DNA of 64,000 nucleotides from Macrostomum hystrix (GCA_950097015.1 CATNEN010000037.1:2159501-2223500), one strand, 5' to 3'. Counted from the stretch's first letter, positions 10,960 through 23,515 are shown. Numbers and translations are program-made. Notes: generated by a model not told the origin, from the sequence alone.

Positions 10960-11157
10960 TGTTCAGTCCATGGACTGGGGGAATTCCACATCTACCTTCA
11001 ACTATCCCTAATGCTGGTACCTATTTAACACCTGGATGAGCTGAAGCATGCAGAGTTGAGTGTCTTGCTAAAGGAGACAATTTGTTCCACTGAAGTTCCA
11101 GCCTTTAAGTCCAATAGGCCTATCCTAACCACTAGGCTAATACCTCTTCTAGGCTAC
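10960..11157 (-). mobile_element. SINE copy, head and body (reverse)
   Basis: This aligns along its length with the reverse complement of the SINE at 58327: CAGTCCATGGACTG, ATGCTGGTACCTATTTAACA, GAGTGTCTTG, AATTTGTTCCACTG and the tRNA-like head CCTAACCACTAGGCTAATACC. The box B region is diverged. The 3' tail is missing. Confidence 0.75.
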
Positions 11158-11159
11158 AA

Positions 11160-12390
11160 CTTTTTCTAGCTAAAACCTCGTCTGTTGACCTCTTTTACTT
11201 TTGAATGAGGTAAATAAGGCAGTTATTACATACCAGTAATAGCCAGTACCTTATCTTTATTACTGGTAGCTATATATGTTTTGTACACCCCAGTTGTTCA
11301 GTTGTTAAGTCTTTTTTGTAAAAAAATCACAATATAAATCACAATATAATAATAGTTCGTCTTTCTATTTGAAAATTGGATCAAATAGTTTCATAGTTAA
11401 GTAGTTCAAGTTAGCCTAACTCAAACAATTGATGGAACTATTTGGAATCGCATCACGCTTCAACTAAATTTATTTTTTTTGTAAATAGAAGTTACACAGC
11501 AAAACAAATATTTCGCAATTAGATGTTTTATATCAAATTTTATATATGTATATTTTTAATACATACAAGCAGTTGCGCGTTTAGTATTAATATTTTTTTA
11601 ACTGCATAATAACGGTGTATGATTAGTATTTTGAAATTACTGTATAATCATTTTATTTCCATATTTTACTGTATTTTTATTATCTCCGATTATATTGTTA
11701 GTTTTTTGTCTACTGAACGCACTAAATGTCTAAAAAGAAGCCTTCAGAAAGGCTTCGCTCAGAGACAACAAAATATAGCAGAATTCGAGCTAGTAGTATT
11801 ATGTTATACTCTACTTTGAGTTTGATCATTATATACTGAACTGTTGCACAATTTCGTTTCACTGTTCAGTGTTAGCTATATTTGTATTACAGTTTAGCTA
11901 TTTAAAAAATTCAAGTATCTAGTAAGCTAGAGCTAGCATCTAGGCTAATTTAGTTTTATTGTGGATATGGTGTTAATCGTTTTTCTGGTTATTTACATTA
12001 CTTTGCTATATTGCTCAGTTTGCTGCATTTGCAATATAAACATTCCAAAAAGTAACAGCTCACAAAAAGGGCATTTTTAATTTAGCTAGGTAGGCATAGT
12101 ATTAGGCCTATTATTAAATCACATGGTCAGGACTATTCTGGCATCAGGCTAGTCCTACACACTACTGACTCAAAGAAGGGAATTTTGTAAATTCCAAAGC
12201 TCAAAGCTGTGGCAAAACAATTTTGTAGGAAATCATTATTTCCATCTGAATATTGAGATAAGTAAAGACAGAATAATTTTTATAGGCCTAGGCCTAATAT
12301 AATGGAAACATGTACAAAATTGAATGTCTATAATTTCAATGGCACTACAATTGTAATTTTGTTTTAGGTCTAAAAATAGTTATGTCAAGC
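11160..12390. other. AT-rich intergenic DNA
   Basis: No coding segment, RNA gene or repeat array was recognised. Confidence 0.45.
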
Positions 12391-12398
12391 TTAAAATA

Positions 12399-12852
12399 CC
12401 ATAGTCTGGATCATGTAGTGCATGCTGGAATTTTCTGGCGTGTATTTGTTTTCAGCTGGCATGCGTGGCGTGCATTGGTATATATTTTAAGGGTTAGTGT
12501 ACACTTTGGTGTGCAAGGCATGCATGGCAATAGTGTAGGCTGTAGCGTGCAATTGTACATTGCATTTAAAAAGAGATCAAATATGTGTTTCATAGATCAG
12601 TATTTATTGGACTATAACTACAATAAATAAATAAATTGTTCTGCTTGATATTGCTTTTCTGTAAATACAAAAATGGAAGCAAGTTTGTCTCTTTAAAGTG
12701 AACAATGTGTTGTCTTTTTTATACAAATTATATGATGTGCCACATTGGTGTACACTGACGTGCAATTAGAAAAAACTCTGCATCCTTGGCATGCAAACCA
12801 TTTTTTTCACAATTTTTCTTCTGGTATACAGCCAACATGATCCGGACTATAG
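12399..12852. mobile_element. Non-autonomous hAT-like element with 8-bp target duplication
   Basis: Ends CCATAGTCTGGATCATGT (12399-12416) and the complement of CTATAGTCCGGATCATGT (12835-12852) form an inverted pair matching at 16 of 18 positions. Both sides are flanked by TTAAAATA (12391-12398 and 12853-12860), a perfect 8-bp target duplication as in the hAT superfamily. The 454-bp interior has repeated GGCATGC/GTGCATTG motifs and no transposase. Confidence 0.85.
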
Positions 12853-13334
12853 TTAAAATATGGTGACACCATTTAGTAAAGTTCCATCGCTAGAGCTTCA
12901 TCTATATTTACTACTAGAAAATCAGTTGTAAAAAATGCTATATTTAGTTACATTGTTTTATTAAACTTATTTGTTTATAGTGAATTGAGCTACATGTTTG
13001 GATTAAGTCCACTGGCTATAAAAATATATTTAATTTAGGCTTAATTTAACTTAATATAAAAAAATTCATCTTTACAATCTATTTAAATGTGCTATATATA
13101 TGCTTCTTCATACATGCGCAACACCCGGCCGATCCGGCCGGGTGACGAGCGGCCGAGCAAGGTAAGTCGCAAAAATGGCCACCCGAGAAAAAAATCGGAC
13201 AGAAAAAAACGAGCGGAAAAAAAGAAAAGAAGGCAGGAAAAGGAGGAAAGCAGAGAAAGGAAAGAAGAAAGGAAGGAAAGCAAATGGGGAAAGAAGCAAA
13301 AACGTGACAAAATCTGCAATCAGAGGCAACTTAG

Positions 13335-13735
13335 TCGCATTCCAAGGGAAGTAAGTCGCAATCAGAGGGAAGTAAGTCGCAATCAGAGGGAAGTAAGTCG
13401 CAATCAGAGGGAAGTAAGTCGCAATCAGAGGGAAGTAAGTCGCATTCAGAGGGAAGTAAGTCGCATTCAGAGGGAAGTAAGTCGCAATCAGAGGGAAGTA
13501 AGTCGCAATCAGAGGGAAGTAAGTCGCATTCAGAGGGAAGTAAGTCGCAATCAGAGGGAAGTAAGTCGCAATCAGAGGGAAGTAAGTCGCAATCAGAGGG
13601 AAGTAAGTCGCAATCAGAGGGAAGTAAGTCGCAATCAGAGGGAAGTAAGTCGCAATCAGAGGGAAGTAAGTCGCAATCAGAGGGAAGTAAGTCGCAATCA
13701 GAGGGAAGTAAGTCACATTCAGAGGGAAGTAAGTC
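13335..13735. repeat. Minisatellite, 21-bp unit, inside the hAT element
   Basis: About 19 copies of a unit containing AGTAAGTCGCAATCAGAGG, with A/T variation in CAATC/CATTC. The period of 21 keeps both strands open, producing artefactual repeat proteins such as REVSRNQ. Confidence 0.97.
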
Positions 13736-13839
13736 ATACAGTTAAAATTTCTCTCTGGCGTACATTTTATGGGCTACAGTTTGCTTCCCGGCGTACATTT
13801 GAAATATGAATTTCTGGCGTACAGTATGACACATTCGTG

Positions 13840-14070
13840 AGTATGGTGATGGTGATGTTGAGCCTCATGGTCTCCGGCACCACCTGGAAGATCCGATTGG
13901 ACAAGCAGGGAAGCAGCTTGACGGGCGACGCCACGCAGCTGACCTCACCAATTTCATTCACGCCGACGATCAAGTCGCCAGAGTGCACTCTGCTGCCAGC
14001 GGAAGACTAATTAGATGACGAGGCATTTTACTATTGCAACACAGTCATAGTTACCCCTGCCGTTTACCCA
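13840..14070 (+). pseudogene. Possible captured immunoglobulin-like exon fragment
   Basis: In one + frame this reads like the end of an Ig V-type domain: LSLMVSGTTWKIRLDKQG, LTSPISFTPTIKSPECTLL, then after a stop codon at AED* the segment DDEAFYYCNTV, resembling the D-x-A-x-Y-x-C signature before the last Ig strands. Base composition is richer in GC than the surroundings. It lies inside a transposable element and is interrupted by a stop, so it would be a dead captured fragment. The identification rests on a short motif. Confidence 0.3.
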
Positions 14071-14167
14071 GATAAAAAATTTGGGCATAGGTATGTCGCA
14101 TTTTTTTTTAAAAACGAAGTCGCACGGCCGGTGTAAATTTGGGAGGTTGCGCATGTATGTGCTTCTT

Positions 14168-15258
14168 TATTTTCTTGATAATTTTTTTGTAGATGTTCTT
14201 AAAGTAATTTTTATTTTCACACATAAGCACAACTTTTGAGGATATGATACAACATTGTATTTACCAATACATAGTTTAAAGCTAAAGCTAAATATATTTG
14301 TTTTTTCAGCACTTTAAATAATTTAACCATTATTAAATAGTATATAATAATCATCATATTATTATTTCCACCTAAAAACAAATAATGTTTTTAGAGGAAC
14401 TCTGGATCTCTTAGTCAGAAGTTGATGCTTATAGACTCCCTAGGGTTTGATGGGTTGGTGGCATTCTTTGGTTGGCAAAATTGAGTAATATGTACCTGTA
14501 TCCACTACAGATTTGCCAATAACATAAAAAGTTGCTCATCAGAAGTGCTAAATTAAGGCAAAGAAAATAAGAAAAAATTGTTTGTACACATCTTTTCAAT
14601 AATTTCAATACTTTCAAATAAATAAATATATATTGTTGCCCAAATAGCAGTTTCCTAAGTGACTTGTCAACAAAGTGGACCAATACCTGTAATCTGTGTA
14701 TACTTATAATCCATCTAAAATTCCATCTGAAATTTTTGTAGAATTACATCTGTTACATGAAAATGCCCAGCTAGCTACAATATAATTGCATATCATAGCT
14801 CATCCCCATGTTGATCTTTACCTACTATCTAGTAAAGGCAGCAAAAGCTACCTACTAATGAGGGACTAGGACTGGAATATCAGCACTTAGGTAATATATT
14901 TTTCTGACAAGCTCACTACAAACTTTGTGATTTTGCTTTATATATGTATTGCCATGCAAAGTTATTAGTTGAAAAATAATAACTTCATTTATAAACTTAT
15001 ACAACTCATACATTTCTAACATTGTGATTTTGTTATACTATTTGTCTGTTTTATATTTTTTATTGCTTTTTAAGCTGACTTAATTTAGAATTAAAAAAGC
15101 TTTTTCATAGAGTTACAGTTATAAAATAAATATCAGCAGTTTCAAAGGAAATTTCTTCTCTCGTTTTCTCAAATATTTTTACTTAATAATTAACATTATT
15201 TACTTCTAATTACCATATACTTTCAACTTTGCTTTCAGCTTGTGCATACAGTGCCACA
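14168..15258. other. AT-rich DNA upstream of TM9SF4
   Basis: No gene or array is visible. The last 30 bases hold a pyrimidine tract and CAG (AG at 15237-15238) that looks like a 3' splice site 20 bases before the TM9SF4 start codon. Confidence 0.45.
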
Positions 15259-18200
15259 ATGAAAATACCAGTCCTTTTCTTAGTTGCTAGCCTAAGCCTT
15301 GCTCAGGCATTTTACATACCAGGTATCGCACCTGTTGAATTTAACAAGGATGATTCAGTGGAGATCAAGGTATGTCAATTGTATATTTAAAAAATATAAC
15401 ATAAGAGCCTGTGTCCTGAAATTCTTATAATGCGCCACTTTCCTGACATTATAGTAATATCTCACTGTCCTGACATTCTGTAGCCTGTGTCCTGACATTG
15501 TAGTGCCTTTGTCCTGACATTCAGGAGCCTCTCTTCTGACACACCAAAAAATCCACCTTGATATTAAAATTATTACTTCAATTACATCAATATTTCATAT
15601 ACACACACTATGCTTTGTATTAGACCTACTTACCTACTCATTGCTCTGCTGTCCATTTCTCTCCATCGCAGGCCGTGAAGCTGACTAGTGTGAAGACCCA
15701 GTTGCCATACGAGTACTACTCCATGCCATTCTGTACGCCGGAGAAGGGCTTCGTCTACAAAGCAGAAAATCTTGGAGAAATTCTCAAAGGCGATCGCATA
15801 GTCAACACGCCCTACTTGTTGAAGGTTGGACGCGACGAGAAATGCCGACGCCTATGCGATATCCCACTGAAGGTGGAGCAGGCTGCCATGCTGGCCGATC
15901 GCATTCGCAACAAATACACCGTGCACCTGATGGCCGACAATCTGCCGGTGGCAACCAAATTCAAGATGCTGGGCACCGGCGAGACCCAGTACGAGTTGGG
16001 CTACCGTCTCGGCTACGAGCTCAAGGAGAAGGGACTTTTGTTTGTGCACAATCATTTAAAGTTTGTTGTTAGCTACAATCTGGACGATAAACAGATGTAT
16101 CGCATTGTTGGATTCGAAGTTGAACCGTCCTCGATTCGGGCTAGCCAGGTGAGATCATTTCGGTAATTATGGAGTACTCAAATATATAAAGGATAACTCT
16201 CAGCTCTGTTATTTATAAAGGTGATATTCAATGGCTGTTGTATCTCAGGATGAGAATCAATGGCTGATATATCTCAGGATGAGATTCAATGGTTGTTATA
16301 TCTCAGGGTGAGATTCAATGGTTGTTATATCTCAGGGTGAGATTCAATGGTTGTTATATCTCAGGATGAAATTCAATGGTAGTTATATCTCAGGGTGAGA
16401 TTCAATGGTTGTTATATCTCAGGATGAAATTCAATGGCTGTTATATCTCAGGATGAGATTCAATGGTTGTTATATCTCAGGATGAGATTCAATGGTTGTT
16501 ATATCTCAGGATGAGATTCAATGGTTGTTATATCTCAGGATGAGATTCAATGGTTGTTATATCTCAGGATGAAATTCAATGGTTGTTATATCTCAGGATG
16601 AGATTCAATGGTTGTTATATCTCAGGATGAAATTCAATGGCTGTTATATCTCAGGATGAGATTCAATGGTTGTTATATCTCAGGATGAAATTCAATGGTT
16701 GCTATATCTCAGGATGAGATTCAATGGTTGTTATATCTCAGGATGAAATTCAATGGCTGTTATATCTCAGGATGACATTCAATGGCTGTTATATTCTTAT
16801 AGTTTTTTTCATTTTAACTCTAAAAAAATCTGCAGGTATCCTTCGACGCCGACCGGTGCGTCTTCAAGGAGGAGACCGGCAGCCGACTGGAGCCGCAGCA
16901 GGTCACTGACAACCTGGATAAGTTAGTTTACACCTATGAAGTTGTCTGGCGCCCGTCAAAGGTGCCGTGGTCCAGCCGCTGGGACATCTACCTGACAATG
17001 CAGGACTTCCAGATTCACTGGTTCTCCATCATCAATTCGATTGTTATCATCTTCTTCCTGGCTGGCGTTGTCACAATGATCATGGTGCGCACTCTGCGTC
17101 GCGACATTGCCAAATACAATCGGGACGACGATCTTGAGGAGACATTGGAAGAGACCGGCTGGAAGCTAGTCCACGGCGATGTGTTCAGGCCGCCAAGGCG
17201 GGCCCGCCTGCTAATAGCCCTGGTTGGATCTGGTGTACAACTGTTCATGATGTTCCTGTCCACCATCTGCCTGGCCGCGCTCGGCATGCTTAGTCCGGCT
17301 AGTCGGGGCAGCTTGATGACGGCCGCCACATTCTTTTACGTGTTCTCCGGCCTAGTGTCTGGCTATTTCTCCGCTCGCATGTACAAGACTATGAAGGGTG
17401 TGCAGTGGAAATCCGCCGCCCTGCTTACCGGCCTGCTGCTACCGGCTATTGTGCTGGGCACCGGCTTCTTTATTAACTTCTTCGTGTGGGCCAAGGTAAA
17501 TTGTTACCTTTTTATTGCTTAGATTTGGAGTAAAGCTATTCTTGTCTATCTCATGCTATTGATCCTATGTACTTAGTATCAGATCTTCATGTAGATCCAA
17601 TATCTAATGTCTAGACTTTCGATGTTATTTATTATATCCTTAGTAAAAATCGCCATCCATTCTATCTTAGCTATAATCTAATCTGTTTTAGAATCTGGAT
17701 TTAGATAATCAAATCCACCCAGATTTTATTAAAGATACAAACTCATGCAGTTGTTTTCTCAGTAACTTATTTAAAATGTGTTTCTTTCAAATTCGCTAAT
17801 CAGGCTTCATCCGGTGCTGTGCCATTCGGCACAATGGTCGCCCTGCTGGCCCTCTGGCTGTGCGTCTCCGTGCCCCTCGTGATGGCCGGCTCGTTCTTCG
17901 GCTTCCGCAAGCAGCCCTACGAGCATCCGGTGCGTACTAATCAGATTCCGCGAGCCGTCCCAGATCAGAAATGGTACAGCAACGTTCTAGTGTCCATTCT
18001 CATCACCGGCATCCTGCCATTTGGCGCCGTTTTCATTGAACTGTTCTTCATCCTGACCGCCATATGGGAGAAGCAGTTCTACTATTTGTTCGGCTTCCTT
18101 TTGGCCGTTTACATCATCCTCATCATTAGCTGCGCCCAGATCTCCGTTGTGATGACCTATTTTCAGCTGTGTGCCGAGGTTTGTACTATTAGTATTTGTA

Positions 18201-20953
18201 AACAAGAATAATTTCCTCAAGACCCTTTTTTCATATCTCCAGTACAAAAGGGCAACGATCTGCTTCACTACGCTGATTAGTTGGGTGGGTGTCAGTGCTG
18301 GCGGCGGAGAAATGGGATGGGTGTCAGCGCTGGCGGTGGAAATGAGGTGGGTGTCAGTGCTGGCGGCGGAGAAATGGGATGGGTGTCAGCGCTGGCGGTG
18401 GAAATGAGGTGGGTGTCAGCGCTGGCGGCGGGGAAATGAGGTGGGTGTCGGCGCTGGCGGCGGAGAAATGAGGTGGGTGTCGGCGCTCGCGTTGGTGTGA
18501 CTGTCCACATGCTCGCTGTCGGCGGTGGCGGGGGATTTAAAATTTGTCGAATTCGGCACAATGACATTTAAATAGTTATGTACATTCCTATATGTATATG
18601 AATCTAGTAATTTAGAAGCTAAAGGGTTAAAAATACTAAGACCCTTGAAATTGGGTTGACATTCTGTTTCTTTTAGAAATCCAGTCCCTACAAGTGGATA
18701 TATGCTTAAATTCATCCTAAAATGCAGATAATAATTCTGGCTATCGTGCGGAGTTAGTACACCGCGATACCTAATCAAGACACGTGTCTCTTATTAGGAC
18801 GTCCTTTTGTGTGTTTATATAATTGCCTAGGTTTGTATAATGATCACAGTATAAGCTGCTAATTCGGCGCACGTTATAACAAACGAATTGTAATTTGTAC
18901 TTGGCAGGACTATCACTGGTGGTGGCGCTCCTTTATCATTTCGGGCGGCTGCGCCTTCTACGTGCTGATCTACTCCATCTTTTACTTTGTCACTAAGGTG
19001 AGTTCATTTGTTTGCTCTATTGTGCCGATAATTACTAAGGTGCGGCGAATTCAATTAGTAACTAATTAAGACAGTTTAATTGCAGTAGTTAGTTATTTTG
19101 AGCTTACTTCCTTAAAATTCCTAAAATGTTGGAGAATGGCTGGTAGATGGGCAGGGCAGGTAAGAGAATGGCTGGTAGATGGGCAGGTCAGGTAAGAGAA
19201 TGGCTGGTAGATGGGCAGGGCAGGTAAGAGAATGGCTGGTAGATGGGCAGGTCAGGTAAGAGAATGGCTGGTAGATGGGCAGGGCAGGTAAGAGAATGGC
19301 TGGTAGATGGGCGGGGCAGGTAAGAGAATGGCTGGTAGATGGGCAGGGCAGGTAAGAGAATGGCTGGTAGATGGGCAGGTCAGGTAAGAGAATGGCTGGT
19401 AGATGGGCAGGGCAGGTAAGAGAATGGCTGGTAGATGGGCGGGGCAGGTAGGAGTATGGCTGGTAGATGGGCGGGGCAGGTAGGAGAATGGCTGGTAGAT
19501 GGGCGGGGCAGGTAGGAGAATGGCTGGTAGATGGGCGGGGCAGGTAAGAGAATGGCTGGTAGATGGGCGGGGCAGGTAGGAGAATGGCTGGTAGATGGGC
19601 GGGGCAGGTAGGAGTATGGCTGGTAGATGGGCGGGTCAGGTAGGAGAATGGCTGTTAGATGGGCGGGGCAGGTAAGAGAATGGCTGGTAGATGGGCGGGT
19701 CAGGTAAGAGAATGGCTGGTAGATGGGCAGGTCAGGTAAGAGAATGGCTGGTAGATGGGCAGGGCAGGTAAGAGAATGGCTGGTAGATGGGCAGGTCAGG
19801 TAAGAGAATGGCTGGTAGATGGGCAGGGCAGGTAAGATAATGGCTGGTAGATGGGCGGGGCAGGTAAGAGAATGGCTGTTATATGGGCGGGGCAGGTAAG
19901 AGAATGGCTGGTAGATGGGCGGGGCAGGTAGGAGTATGGCTGGTAGATGGGCGGGTCAGGTAGGAGAATGGCTGTTAGATGGGCGGGGCAGGTAAGAGAA
20001 TGGCTGGTAGATGGGCGGGGCAGGTAAGAGAATGGCTGTTATATGGGCGGGGCAGGTAAGAGAATGGCTGGTAGATGGGCGGGGCAGGTAAGAGAATGGC
20101 TGGTAGATGGGCGGGTCAGGTAAGAGAATGGCTGGTAGATGGGCGGGTCAGGTAAGAGAATGGCTGGTAGATGGGCGGGTCAGGTAAGAGAATGGCTGGT
20201 AGATGGGCGGGGCAGGTAATAGAATGGCTGGTAGATGGGCGGGGCAGGTAAGAGAATGGCTGGTAGATGGGCGGGGCAGGTAAGAGAATGGCTGTTATAT
20301 GGGCGGGGCAGGTAAGAGAATGGCTGGTAGATGGGCGGGGCAGGTAAGAGAATGGCAGGTAGATGGGCGGCGCAGGTAAGAGAATGGCTGTTATATGGGC
20401 GGGGCAGGTAAGAGAATGGCTGGTAGATGAGCGGGGCAGGTAAGAGAATGGCTGGTAGATGGGCGGGGCAGGTAAGAGAATGGCTGTTATATGGGCGGGG
20501 CAGGTAAGAGAATGGCTGGTAGATGGGCGGGGCAGGTAAGAGAATGGCTGGTAGATGGGCGGGGCAGGTAGGAGAATGGCTGTTATATGGGCGGGGCAGG
20601 TAAGAGAATGGCTGGTAGATGGGCGGGGCAGGTAAGAGAATGGCTGGTAGATGGGCGGGGCAGGTAAGAGAATGGCTGTTAGATGGGCGGGGCAGGTAGG
20701 AGAATGGCTGTTAGATGGGCGGGGCAGGTAAGAAAATGGTAGACAAGCAAGTGGGTTATTAAGAGGCGTCACTAACATGCTTTCCTGTCTCGGCCCCACC
20801 CAGCTAAATCTCACCGACTTTGTGTCTGTGATCCTGTACTTTGGCTACTCGATGCTAATGGTGATTGTATTCTGGATCTTCACCGGCACAGTCGGCTTCT
20901 ACGCCTCCTATTGGTTTGTTCGCCGCATCTACGGCGCTATTAAGATCGATTGA
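15259..20953 (+). CDS. TM9SF4: Transmembrane 9 superfamily member 4
   Basis: Six exons, all joined at phase 0 with GT-AG introns: 15259-15369, 15672-16148, 16836-17495, 17804-18178, 18908-18997 and 20804-20953, giving 620 residues. A signal peptide ([17 protein letters not shown]) precedes the mature start [11 protein letters not shown]. The lumenal domain has the TM9SF4 segments [32 protein letters not shown] and [20 protein letters not shown] nine-helix membrane region follows, with [44 protein letters not shown] and [15 protein letters not shown]. The protein ends AIKID, a C-terminal KxD signal that in TM9 proteins binds COPI for Golgi/ER retention. TM9SF4 acts in membrane-protein sorting, cell adhesion and phagocytosis. 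The length agrees with animal orthologs (about 640). Introns 2, 4 and 5 are largely minisatellite. The start is chosen from the signal peptide and mature N-terminus. Confidence 0.97.
15405..15542. repeat. Short degenerate repeat in TM9SF4 intron 1
   Basis: GTCCTGACATT-like motifs recur five to six times at irregular intervals of about 25-35 bp. Confidence 0.6.
16212..16792. repeat. Minisatellite, 29-bp unit, in TM9SF4 intron 2
   Basis: About 20 copies of a unit containing ATTCAATGGTTGTTATATCT then CAGGATGAG. The array fills most of the 687-bp intron and ends about 45 bp before the acceptor. Confidence 0.97.
18278..18495. repeat. Minisatellite, units of about 29-32 bp, in TM9SF4 intron 4
   Basis: GGGTGTCAGCGCTGGCGG followed by GGAGAAATG repeats about seven times with small length changes. 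It is GC-rich compared with the rest of the intron. Confidence 0.9.
19128..20745. repeat. Minisatellite, 32-bp unit, in TM9SF4 intron 5
   Basis: About 50 copies of a unit made of AATGGCTGGTAGATGGGC followed by GGGGCAGGTAAGAG. Each unit carries CAGGTAAGAG, a consensus 5' splice site, on the coding strand. Variants (GGTC/GGGC, TAGATG/TATATG, AAGAG/AGGAG) are interspersed. The array takes up about 90 percent of the intron. Confidence 0.97.
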
Positions 20954-22365
20954 GATCAAATTTCAAGACACTATTTTAGCGGCTGACAAAGCATCACTTA
21001 CCTAAAATTATATCAGGCTGTAAGGTGACCGGATTGACGAACAATTCAATATTGATCTTATTTTATTATACAAAGCTGCGGTTTGAACATTTTAAAGCCT
21101 GGTTTGATATATTTATATAATTATTTGTATTCTTATTAATTATATTTGCTTGAGTAAAAATCTATATTTATTTAACTTTGTAGAATTCACAGAATTTTAG
21201 TTAACAAATGCACTCATTCAAAACGTGTTTTTTTCAAAAATAATAATAGGAGATGAACAAGACTAAGTTATTGTTTATTTATTGCCTCTAAACTTCTTTC
21301 TCCAATTAACTAGGCTTGTTTTTTTATTGGTTTTTTGTCAGTGGTTGTTGTACACAGATAGCTTCGTGCTTATTTATTTAGTGATTATCAATATTCAAGT
21401 GGCAAAAATGCTACTCCATCCAAATTCTGTCAGCTATCTGTCGCAGTCTTCAGTAAGATGAATTAAAATAAAAGTATAGTTTTTCAAATCTCTGTATCTA
21501 GCTGTCTTTGTGCCGTGAAAGAACTTGCGCGCGTGTCTCTTCGACACTTTAATCTAACTTCGATTGCCAACCTCTTTTACCTATGTAATGTGTTTATTAG
21601 GTCACTAAGGTTTCGCCACTAAACTGTAGTGCCTGCTAACCTGACTATTGTTTTTTAGTTTCATCACTAATGTTAATCACTATTGAATGTTGAAATTACG
21701 AGTACCTGTCAAGTAGTTAACTTGTTCTTTGCTCTGTTGGTTATCGTTTGAGTTTTTCAACATCCAGACTTGAGCATAAATCTGACGTGAAATGATAGAA
21801 ATCTCTTTATTTATTGGAAGTCTTGAGTCTACTATTTATTAAGTGTGTTGGCGTACTGAACTTTCTGAAATTCAATATTTATGTAGATTTCTCGTTTTCC
21901 AGATATCAAACTTCAGTTTTATGCGTAATGAATACCTTTTTATCACAAAGCAAAATCTTTTTTTCTATGCACATTTGAGCTAAGGTGGTAGTTGTAAGGT
22001 TATTATTACAATAATAGAAATTTTCATTGACTTTAAGTTGACTCTTATATTTGTATGCTCCTTCTATGTTATATAATTTCATGTGTTTACTATATGTACA
22101 ACCTACATAAGTTTTTTGTCGTTTGGGTTTTCAAATCAGTTCTCTTTTTTATCAGCGTAGCTTCTGTCTGTGTTACTGAAATAAAGTTTTCTTTCTTAAC
22201 AGTTTTTTATTTTCAAATTTATTATGAAGCTTAAAGTGCACTCTAGCTACTCATTCCATCTAGCTGTAAGTGCACCTATTTCCCTTGTCTGAAATTGATT
22301 TTGTTAAAATATAACATTGACCTTGTAAAGCAATCTAGTACTTTTTTCATTTTTTCGTAGCAGGT
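20954..22365 (+). other. TM9SF4 3' UTR and flank
   Basis: AT-rich, unique sequence. AATAAA hexamers on the gene strand near 21465 and at 22180-22185 could end the transcript; I cannot choose between them. Confidence 0.4.
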
Positions 22366-22715
22366 AATAGAACAGCCTGATCTAGCAGCTAATAGAACAG
22401 CCAGATCTAGCAGCTAATAGAACAGCCTGATCTAGCAGCTAATAGAACAGCCAGATCTAGCAGCTAATAGAACAGCCAGATCTAGCAGCTAATAGAACAG
22501 CCAGATCTAGCAGCTAATAGAACAGCCAGATCTAGCAGCTAATAGAACAGCCAGATCTAGCAGCTAATAGAACAGCCAGATCTAGCAGCTAATAGAACAG
22601 CCAGATCTAGCAGCTAATAGAACAGCCAGATCTAGCAGCTAATAGAACAGCCAGATCTAGCAGCTAATAGAACAGCCAGATCTAGCAGCTAATAGAACAG
22701 CCAGATCTAGCAGCT
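22366..22715. repeat. Minisatellite, 25-bp unit
   Basis: About 14 copies of a unit containing CTAATAGAACAGCCAGATCT and AGCAG, nearly identical except for CTGATCT in early copies. It lies between TM9SF4 and PSMA3. Confidence 0.97.
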
Positions 22716-23305
22716 TAGATAGATAGATTGGGTTAGTGAAGAAAACTTCATATAAATATTTTGCATAATTGTAATTAATGTCGACCTGTATCGTTAGTTT
22801 CTGATTAAGTGAATTATCAAACTCTGTGGGGCATGTTTGTTAGTTTTTACTGTTTTTTATGTCGTACAATAATCATTTCTTCGCTTCGTTTAATAAGCAT
22901 ACTCTATTTTCAGTTTCTAAGCGGTTTAGCGGAAAGGATAATCTGTCCTTTATAGATGCTGATAGTTTGTATCTACGCTTTTGTGTTTCTTGTTCTGAAA
23001 TTTTCTGTGCCCGGCTTGTTTCACTTTTGTTTATTGTGGTGAATTGAAAACAACAAAATAACAATGTGCGCGCCGTTGCCCACAGTGTGTGTTCTGTCGC
23101 GAACATTTTCTAATACTTGACGCTCATTATTATAACTAATAACCCTAAACTTTAACGAATAAAGGAGGCACAAATAGACATCGTTCTTTGCGCTTTAGAT
23201 CGCGTTCCCGTGGCTTGGTGACTTATTTCTTGATTGTTATTTTCTAGATTTATATTTCATCAGCCAGCTTTGCTTTATGAAAGAAAGACTGAAAGAAACG
23301 GAACT
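22716..23305. other. Intergenic DNA
   Basis: Unique sequence with short open frames that resemble no family known to me. Confidence 0.4.
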
Positions 23306-23515
23306 TGTAGTCGTTTAGTGCTTCGGACTTCTGACCAGGAGTTCGGAAGTTCGAATCTGGCCCAACTGAAGCAGTTTGTAAGCAAGAGTTCTAGCTCTAG
23401 GGAAACGGGTCTAGTGGGGACGGCATTGAAATTCGGGTGGGTGTTCCAGCTTCCCCAGTCCATGGACTGAACACAGCTGTACTCACCCTTTGAAAGCGCT
23501 GTGCTGCTGATCGTA
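23306..23515 (+). mobile_element. SINE copy, diverged
   Basis: The tRNA-like head with GTCGTTTAGTGCTTCGGACT and AAGTTCGAATCTGG (box B) is followed by the body with CCCCAGTCCATGGACTGAAC and AGCTGTACTCACC. It lies about 110 bp upstream of the PSMA3 start, so it may contribute to the promoter or 5' UTR. Confidence 0.7.

Larger units (their letters stand above)
13109..14159. mobile_element. Non-autonomous hAT-like element carrying a minisatellite
   Basis: The perfect 14-bp inverted ends CATACATGCGCAAC (13109-13122) and GTTGCGCATGTATG (14146-14159) are flanked by the perfect 8-bp duplication TGCTTCTT (13101-13108 and 14160-14167). CCGGCCG motifs follow just inside both ends. The 1051-bp element encloses a 21-bp minisatellite (13335-13735) and a GC-richer, coding-like segment (about 13840-14070). 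No transposase is present, so mobility would depend on a hAT enzyme encoded elsewhere. Confidence 0.9.

Noticed and set aside
13087-13809. Charged REVSRNQ repeat protein on + and a TYFPLIA repeat protein on -
   Set aside because: Both follow from the 21-bp period of a minisatellite inside a transposon, and both strands are open.
13767-13988. Minus-strand 73-codon frame
   Set aside because: It lies antisense to the more protein-like + reading and has no recognisable motif.
20116-20814. 232-codon minus frame rich in Pro/Ser/Leu
   Set aside because: It is the antisense of the TM9SF4 intron 5 array.
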